A stretch of 64,000 nucleotides of DNA from Adineta vaga (Eukaryota > Rotifera). Each line of letters begins with the position of its first letter. Position 1 is the stretch's first letter. Both the position numbers and the translations under genes were made by a program. The notes below the pieces were generated by a model. The model had not been told where the DNA came from, ran no database searches, and was given only the letters and a program-made list of their open reading frames with translations. Of this stretch, positions 58,048-64,000 are shown in pieces. The stretch covers positions 19,158,001-19,222,000 of the forward strand of contig CP075492.1 of the NCBI GenBank assembly GCA_021613535.1, read 5' to 3'.

Positions 58048-59018
58048 TCAGCATCCATTAAGTGAAATATTTGAATAATTAAATACTATCGATGGATATA
58101 GAATTTCGTTTTTTGTTTTCATAGATGTAATATTTCGATTGGAGCCATTTTCATAAAAAATTGTAACGTCGCCAGTATGCGTTGCTATAATTGTAGCATT
58201 CGACTGAAGATATGCTGTAATATCTCCACAATTAGAAATTACTAACTTTGCTTTTGATTCTAAATATACTGTTATCTCCTTAATGTTGGCAATTTCAGCA
58301 TATCCATCTGATTGGATGAATAATATAATAGTACCGGCACTACTAATGATAACGCTCGCATTTGACTCCACATAAGCTGAAATATTCTTAGTATTCCCAA
58401 TCGTAAGCGTTTTACCGTTTTTAACATATAATCCATTGATGAAATTTTTGTTGCCGATAGTTGTGCTATTATTGAAACAATCCCATGTATTTCCAAAAGA
58501 AGGAAAAACTGACATATATGGTGAATCTGTGGTAATTATTGCTGATGAATTTTCCTCTAAAATAAAGATAAGAATTACATTGACATAAAGTTTCGAAAAA
58601 AACAAACATTTTATTTACTGATTAAATTTATTGACATACTTCGCAAGTATAACGTCTTACCTGTTGAGTAACTGGTTATTTTTGTAGTGAAAGTTATTTC
58701 CGGTGTTACCGTATCTGAAGGTAATGAATTAAAATAAACTGAACTGATTGAATTATTCATTAACGATAATGAATCTATCGTAAGAGACTTTGTAAATATT
58801 TCACATGTATTATTATTATGAAAACAATTGAATGCAGAAATTTGTGTTGTATTCGAAAGCATTGCACAAACACATGTATGACAAGAACCATTTATTATAG
58901 TTGAATTGTAATTAAATACTTCCAAAGAAACATTATGAATTACTGGAATATATTTTATATTGCTTGAAATTGTTTTAATTGAATGAAAAAATAAAATATA
59001 GAAGAAAATATACCACAT
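58048..59018 (-). CDS. Secreted protein with 18-residue beta-solenoid-like repeats
   Basis: Exons 59018-58661 and 58556-58048 (104-nt intron, in phase); 288 residues. The signal peptide is MWYIFFYILFFHSIKTISS. An upstream in-frame extension encodes only Tyr from a (TAC)n microsatellite, so I start at 59018. A Cys-rich part (SCHTCVCAML, FNCFHNNNTC) leads to a Thr-rich linker with the intron. The second half has four and a half 18-residue repeats: NTKNISAYVESNASVIIS, SAGTIILFIQSDGYAEIA, NIKEITVYLESKAKLVIS, NCGDITAYLQSNATIIAT, HTGDVTIFYENG. The regular I-x-x-Y/F-x-x-S pattern suggests a beta-solenoid, as in adhesins. Many N-glycosylation sites. Function unknown. Confidence 0.7.
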
Positions 59019-60109
59019 TTGATAGTAGTAGTAGTAGTAGTAGTAATTCAAAATGATGTCTTCATCGACTATCGTTTTCTGTTTGAAGAAACAACAACAA
59101 CTATTCTATTATTTCCGAATATGTGTTTTATAGAATAAACTATAGAAAGAAACTAGTTTTCATTTAACTTTTGAATATTATATAAGGTCAAATATGTAAA
59201 GATTTCTCGTACAAAGAAATAGATCAATTTATGATTCTCTCAAAGAGAAGTAACCGAAGAAACTATTATTATTTATCGGAAAAAACGGTCATGGAAATCA
59301 TTTCCGCTTTTCCATTGTTTTTCTTGTGAATAAAGCTGAATTAATTTACTTTACTTGAGATTGATTTGAAATCAACCAGGCATATTTTACGTACATATAT
59401 TCTAGTTTTAAAGAAAAATCGAAGAAATTCTTGCTTTTTCTCGACGTCTTCCACAAATAACAAACATATCTCTTTCTCTCTATACACACTCAACATCAAC
59501 AAATCCACATTCTTCCATCAATTTCTAAATAATAATTTAAATAAAATTCTGTATTTTAATTTTGATTCATCCAAGCTTCGTTTTCCTGGCATTCGTGTAA
59601 TCTTTTCGATCGTCATACTTACATCAATTCATTGTTTTGCTATGTTCCATCTTTCTGAGGATTGATCAATTAATGTTAAACTTGAAATCGATGAATATGC
59701 TTTCAAGTAATGAAGTGAAGCTATTCCACTTTCACAACAGAGATTAGCTACTCGATAGATGGGTGTGGGTGGGTGTCTTAGATAGATGTAATACCCACAC
59801 CTACACCCTCAACGAATATGTATTATAAAAATGTATATATTCAATGTGTGGATATAATATCATTCCTTCTTTACGTCATCTGCATGAGAATTCAAAATGC
59901 GCAATAGAACGATCTGAAAATAACTGTACAGTAACAAGTTTAATATATCGTCTTCGCTAATCATGTCATATATCATCGTTCTGAAAGGAAATAAAAGTGA
60001 CAGTTCTTGTTAATAAAAGAACAAAAGTGTAATGATTATAGTTTTAGTGTCTGTGGTGGTGGTGGTGGTGGCGGTGATGAACATGCCCAGAAAATCCACC
60101 ATCTCTATT
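59019..60109. other. Intergenic, with one hairpin
   Basis: About 1.1 kb. A 99-codon plus-strand ORF at 59366-59665 has no protein-like features. It contains hairpin 59759-59812. GT-rich (TGGTGG)n at 60054-60075 lies just beyond the peptidase stop. Confidence 0.4.
59759..59812. repeat. Telomere-like hairpin element 5
   Basis: The left arm is ATGGGTGTGGGTGGGTGT, the spacer CTTAGATAGATGTAA, and the right arm TACCCACACCTACACCCTCAA. The spacer is nearly that of the copy at 33973 (TTAGACAGATGTAGT), showing common descent. Confidence 0.8.
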
Positions 60110-61453
60110 TCATTGTTGATCAAATCCAGCGTTATCATTAAAACCAAAATCATAATTTTGATTCCATTGTTGATCATATCCTTTTTGATCATCTGTATTC
60201 CATGAATCACCGCCAAAATCACCATGAGCATTATCATTAAAGTTCACTTCAAAATCATCTTCTTCAATTTGTTCAATTACACGATCATATGTATTGTCGT
60301 CATCATCGTCATTACCATTGTCGTTATTATTATTTTGATAATCGATATCATCATTATAATCCCAATGTTCTTGACTAAAATCGTTGTCGGACACCTTACG
60401 AATCGTCCATGCATCAAAACAAAGATCTGGATCTGTCATATAATCATATGGAATGTAACAATACCCACGATCACCCTACAGAATATTAAATGAAAACGAT
60501 AAACTGTCTATTTCGTTATTTATTTATTTATTGATGAAGTTTCTTACCCAGTCTTCTCCCCAAGAATTTCGAACGATGAATGACTGCGATTGATCACTAT
60601 AACCAACGGCTACTAGTGCATGACTAATCAGAACGAAGAGTAGACAAATGAATAATCTTTCTAGTTTAAAAACTTATGTACCTGCCATCGGACTGACGAC
60701 TACGATGGTTTGAATCTGGCATCGGTACAGTACCTGTTTTAGCTGCTTTATCAAATGATGTGAATAGATGTAGTCCAAATACAAAAGGAAAACCTTGTGC
60801 AAGACATGATTTCATTTCATATAAGTTGATTTTAATTTGGAGTGCTTCAGAAATTGTATGTGGTTTAGCTGATGTATATACTTCACTGTTCGGTCGTGTG
60901 TTTACTCTTGAAATGTCATATGGCCATAATGATTCGAGACAAGTACCAAATTCCTCAAGTGCTTCGATAGCACTTGTCATTGAACACCCTGAATCAGTAA
61001 CTGGTTCTCCGGGTTGATCTTTTTCACGACTATTATAATAAATAAAAAGTCGACTCACATCGATACTTTCACCATGTTTTTTTCTTGCTAAATATTCATA
61101 TACTCCTAATCATGAAATATTCATATAGAATTAAACGAACAACAAGTTCCATTTCATTCTTACCTGCGAGAGCATTCGCTGAACTAAAGTAAAGAGAAGA
61201 AAATAACATAATATTGTTAACTAGTCTATTTTAAATGCACTTACCAACTACCGATACTTGATTGATTTTCTACAGTTGTCATTTCGTTTCGAAGATCAAT
61301 TTTTGGTGGAAGTTCTTCCCGACTAAACATCAAACGATCGTTAAAAGATCGTCGTAAATTTGCCTTATGTGGCAAACGATTGGAAGGCCAAATACCATTG
61401 AGACGACATTTACGATTGAAACGTTTGTTTAATAAAAATGTTTTTAATGGCAT
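60110..61453 (-). CDS. Papain-family (C1A) cysteine peptidase of the SC(S/T)ANAL type with an acidic tail
   Basis: Exons 61453-61245, 61183-61164 (20 nt), 61105-60682, 60623-60548 and 60475-60110, all in phase; 364 residues. The catalytic Cys lies across an exon junction in NQSSIGSCSANALAG (Gln of the oxyanion hole, then Cys). The His is in SHALVAVGYSD and the Asn in FIVRNSWGEDWGDRGYCYIP. SRLFIYYNSREKD and GTCLESLWPYDISR match the C1A subgroup with CTANAL sites found mainly in bacteria. There is no obvious signal peptide and no long propeptide. The last ~85 residues are Asp/Asn-rich low complexity. Expected role: proteolysis, site of action uncertain. Confidence 0.85.
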
Positions 61454-62360
61454 ATTTCTATTATAATATTGTATTCGAATGAATGTAAAATAGATTTTCA
61501 ATCGATTACAAAAAAAACTGGATTATATACCGAAAAATTATGAATAATATAACATGAATAATTATATATCACATTTTCGTTTTTCTTCGCTTCACTCAAG
61601 TGTAAATTACACATGATGTATTGTAAAACTGTTATTTTCCTTTCTCTTTCTTTTTCTTCACTTACTTAAAACAATTACAATACGAAGAAACACGTACGCT
61701 CATCACACTTTTCCTTCCTTTCGAACGACTTGCATTCGTCCGAATATACGTTCTGCTGAAAAATGTGCTCATATATAGTATATAAGAGCAGTGCTTCTAC
61801 CTGTGTTCCATCTCATCATCATTCTCTCAATAAAGCTTTTCACCTCACAGATTTTAATATTTATTTACATCTTCAAAACAATATTTATTATATATATATA
61901 TATATATAATTTTCAAAAAATTCTCATTATAGACAACGTATTGAAACATCTCGACATATGATAAAATTGTTTCAGAATTTATTTTCAATATAGTTGACAT
62001 TTTCGCGATTATAGATTCAGCAAAATACCGTAATATTGAAAAAAAGAGAACTTTTCTGTTACAAGGAGAAAAGCTGACAGCTATTCAGTTGAGAGAACTT
62101 ATCACAAGATATAGCGCCGAGATCAATGCAAGTTAGCTACAGTAAGCTTTCGAAAAAATCGTCATAGTCCTCTTGATAGCTGTCTTCATTAGGAGAATAT
62201 CTTTTGTTGACGATGATTGCAATTCCGGAATTTCAGTAATATGGAATGATCAGGAATTTCTGTTTATTCCTGCCGATACCGTCATTACTATATTTGTCAA
62301 TGTTTAACTGCGGGAGAGAAGTATGTAGATACTCTAAAGGATAATACTGCTTCATAAGAT
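61454..62360. other. Intergenic, promoter side of the peptidase gene
   Basis: 0.9 kb with a (TA)n run at 61890-61908. No ORF recognised. Confidence 0.4.
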
Positions 62361-62761
62361 GGGTGTGGGTGTGCGGAAAGCTCGGCCAGTGGGCAAGCAC
62401 AATAGTGTGGGTGTCCGAAAAACGCCTAATTACAGACACCGGATGGAACAACCAACACCTCCAACAAATTGATAGAAAAGGTGCACGGTCACGAACTCGA
62501 AAGTGCGCACCGCATTTCACAAATAACTCAGGATCATCTTTTCTTGAGTTCACACATCGCACCACTTCCGAATTAGGCAGAAATAGGCAGGAAATGCAGG
62601 AGTTTGACTGAATTTGTAGAAATTGAATGCCAGCCGTTCCGGATTTGAATAAGTGGAAGTCCAGAATTGAGTGATAGGCATTTTAGTGGGTCAATCAATT
62701 CCGGAATGTGTAACTTTTCGGAATAGGAAGTATTCTCCACCCCACCCACCCACACCCTCAA
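62361..62761. repeat. Unique GC-richer segment bounded by inverted telomere-like arms
   Basis: Left GGGTGTGGGTGTGCGGAAAG and right CACCCCACCCACCCACACCC then TCAA are inverted. They enclose ~360 bp that is visibly richer in GC than its surroundings. A direct copy of the left motif, GTGTGGGTGTCCGAAAA, lies at 62405-62421. The right arm touches the FG-GAP remnant. The other hairpins enclose only 10-40 bp. Confidence 0.6.
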
Positions 62762-63031
62762 GATGCTATAGGGGTTTTTAATGGTGATCAACAAGCAGAT
62801 ATTGCAGTTTCGTATAGTGGTGCAAATAGTATCGGAGTACTTCTTGGATATAAAAATGGAATTATGGGTTCAGTACAAAAATTTCCGGTTGGAAATAAAA
62901 CATATTATACGAGAATTACTGCAAGTGATTTTAATAATGATGGTTGTCAAGATATACTGGCTACAGATGATCAGAGTGGTGCAGTATTTGTTCTATTAAA
63001 TATTTGTCAATGTCAACAACCTCTCGAATAA
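62762..63031 (+). pseudogene. FG-GAP/VCBS-repeat protein fragment (3' end)
   Basis: The frame opens directly at the hairpin arm (DAIGVFNGDQQADIAVSYSG) and has two FG-GAP-like units: ADIAVSYSGANSIGVLLGYK and TASDFNNDGCQDILATDDQS. It ends with FVLLNICQCQQPLE and TAA 63029-63031. FG-GAP repeats build integrin-type beta propellers and usually occur in sets of seven, so most of the gene is missing. The cut coincides with the telomere-like arm. Confidence 0.7.
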
Positions 63032-63153
63032 TATAAACCCTGTGATTATTCTAATCTATGTTGTAGAGTGTAATGCTTTGTTTAATATTGTATTTTATGT
63101 CAATCGTTCATTTATCAATCTTCAAATAAAAAATATTCAGTTAAAGTCAATAC

Positions 63154-63194
63154 TTGAGAGTAGGATGAGTACAGTCACCCACACTCTCATCCTC
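63154..63194. repeat. Telomere-like hairpin, degenerate
   Basis: TTGAGAGTAGGATGAGT is opposed by ACCCACACTCTCATCCTC. The layout is conserved with drifted arms. It lies about 120 bp past the FG-GAP stop. Confidence 0.5.
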
Positions 63195-63580
63195 CGTAAA
63201 CTCTCACTTTCAGATCGTATTTCAAAAAAAGAATAATAAAGTAACTATTTATCTTTATTTATAAAGTAAAGATAAAATAACACTTCTAATGAGAGTTTTA
63301 TTTCACCGTGGTATACAGACCACACAGAATAAAAACTTTCATGTCATATCTCTATTCCTTAATAAATTTAAAGTATCATAACAAAGAAACAAAAAAAATT
63401 ATTTAGACTTACTACAAAGACAAGTTTGTCATTTGTTAAAGTAACAGATGTTTTAACTTTACTTAGCCATGTCTTAAAAGCTTTTCTGACGATTTTCTAG
63501 ACTCCGAAAAATATATACCGCTACAAACCTTGTACTTTGGAGTTTTCGATTGAGTCTGTCGTATCATCAGTATCGGTAAT

Positions 63581-63630
63581 GGGTAGATGTGAGTGCGAGT
63601 AATCTCTTATCGATGACTCACACTCTCAAG
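63581..63630. repeat. Telomere-like hairpin, degenerate
   Basis: GGGTAGATGTGAGTGCGAGT is opposed by GACTCACACTCTCAAG. It lies about 70 bp upstream of the next gene's ATG. Confidence 0.5.
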
Positions 63631-63701
63631 ATTTCTTTAATAACTTTCTTCTAGAATAAAAAAGTGACACAGTGAAAATTTCCTTTGAACTACTTAGAAA
63701 C

Positions 63702-64000
63702 ATGGCGCAAAGCTTTGCATTTTATAATGATGCGAACTTTTTCATTGTCTATGGATTAATTATCTGTTGTCTCTTGGTAACCGCAACTTTATATAAATGG
63801 TATGTAGGAGTATTCTCGTCCTTGACGAAGCAAATACTTAATATTGGGTATAACTTGACCGATGATGGAAAAAAATTTAAATCCATGAGTTTTTATGGAG
63901 ACAATTTTCAAGCACAGGATGGTAACTGTTGTTTTTCGTACATGCTTCCCTTCTGTTTCATAATTATGGTTAGTATGACGATCGCAGGAACATTAATTAC
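63702..64000 (+). CDS. N-terminal part of a multi-TM membrane protein, runs off the window
   Basis: From ATG 63702 the frame stays open to the edge (99 codons). A polar start (MAQSFAFYNDANFF) is followed by TM1 (IVYGLIICCLLVTATLYKWY), a loop with Lys and an NLTDDG site, Cys pairs (GNCCFSY), and TM2 (LPFCFIIMVSMTIAGTLI). No stop or splice donor precedes the end. Family not recognised from this part. Confidence 0.6.
   Translation, partial: MAQSFAFYNDANFFIVYGLIICCLLVTATLYKWYVGVFSSLTKQILNIGYNLTDDGKKFKSMSFYGDNFQAQDGNCCFSYMLPFCFIIMVSMTIAGTLI

Noticed and set aside
62363-62611. 82-residue ORF in the GC-richer insert
   Set aside because: It begins within the telomere-like arm and has no domain; the opposite-strand ORF is equally long, as expected for GC-richer DNA.
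1-64000. CRISPR arrays, operons, tRNA or rRNA genes
   Set aside because: No regularly spaced direct repeats, no cloverleaf with A/B boxes and no rRNA-like stretches were found, and the gene structures are eukaryotic.

Overview
This is AT-rich eukaryotic nuclear DNA. I infer a bdelloid rotifer of the Adineta or Rotaria type. Three things point there: many genes split by very short GT-AG introns (about 49-70 nt); a gene set typical of bdelloids (NHL-repeat proteins, arginine ADP-ribosyltransferases fused to TPRs or a WWE domain, F-box families, orphan GPCRs); and short tracts resembling the bdelloid telomere repeat TGTGGG/CCCACA, scattered between genes. The species call rests on recognition only, since no search could be run.

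Layout. 1-5.5 kb is a gene graveyard: the tail of a discoidin-like gene, an NHL pseudogene, an ART/TPR ruin, a frameshifted NHL gene and a truncated GPCR. 7.4-8.4 kb holds an intact orphan GPCR. 10.3-15.3 kb holds a large LDLa/EGF ectodomain receptor with seven membrane segments. 15.8-17.4 kb carries two tandem dynein-light-chain-like genes, one fused to a B-box/coiled coil. 17.5-22.6 kb is mostly repeats and transposon remnants around a partial Cys-rich gene. 22.8-26.9 kb encodes a membrane protein built of three tandem copies of one two-TM Cys-rich unit. 27.7-31.6 kb is a TRPA channel, rebuilt here in seven exons. 32.8-34.8 kb has an mRNA-capping guanylyltransferase with an altered KxDG motif, next to a repeat-helical ORF. 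35.5-36.5 kb is a decayed WWE-ART gene, 37.6-38.8 kb a four-TM protein, and 39.1-44.8 kb a long ART-TPR gene with an apparent frameshift.

46.1-46.8 kb contains a three-exon metallothionein-like gene whose TATA box sits beside a foldback repeat. 47.7-48.7 kb is a membrane-anchored PAN/Apple-like protein. 49.2-50.7 kb is a complete non-autonomous hAT element with an 8-bp target duplication. 52.8-54.3 kb is a C2H2 zinc-finger gene. 55.8-57.7 kb is a broken F-box gene. 58.0-59.0 kb encodes a secreted protein with 18-residue beta-solenoid-like repeats. 60.1-61.5 kb is a C1A cysteine peptidase of the SC(S/T)ANAL type. The window ends in an FG-GAP fragment and the start of a membrane protein.

The most unusual signal is a dispersed family of about 14 short hairpins (about 40-60 bp, TTGAGGGTGTGGG...CCCACACCCTCAA). 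They are built from telomere-like arms in inverted orientation and lie almost entirely between genes, often where two genes converge. I see no operons, CRISPR arrays or tRNA/rRNA genes.
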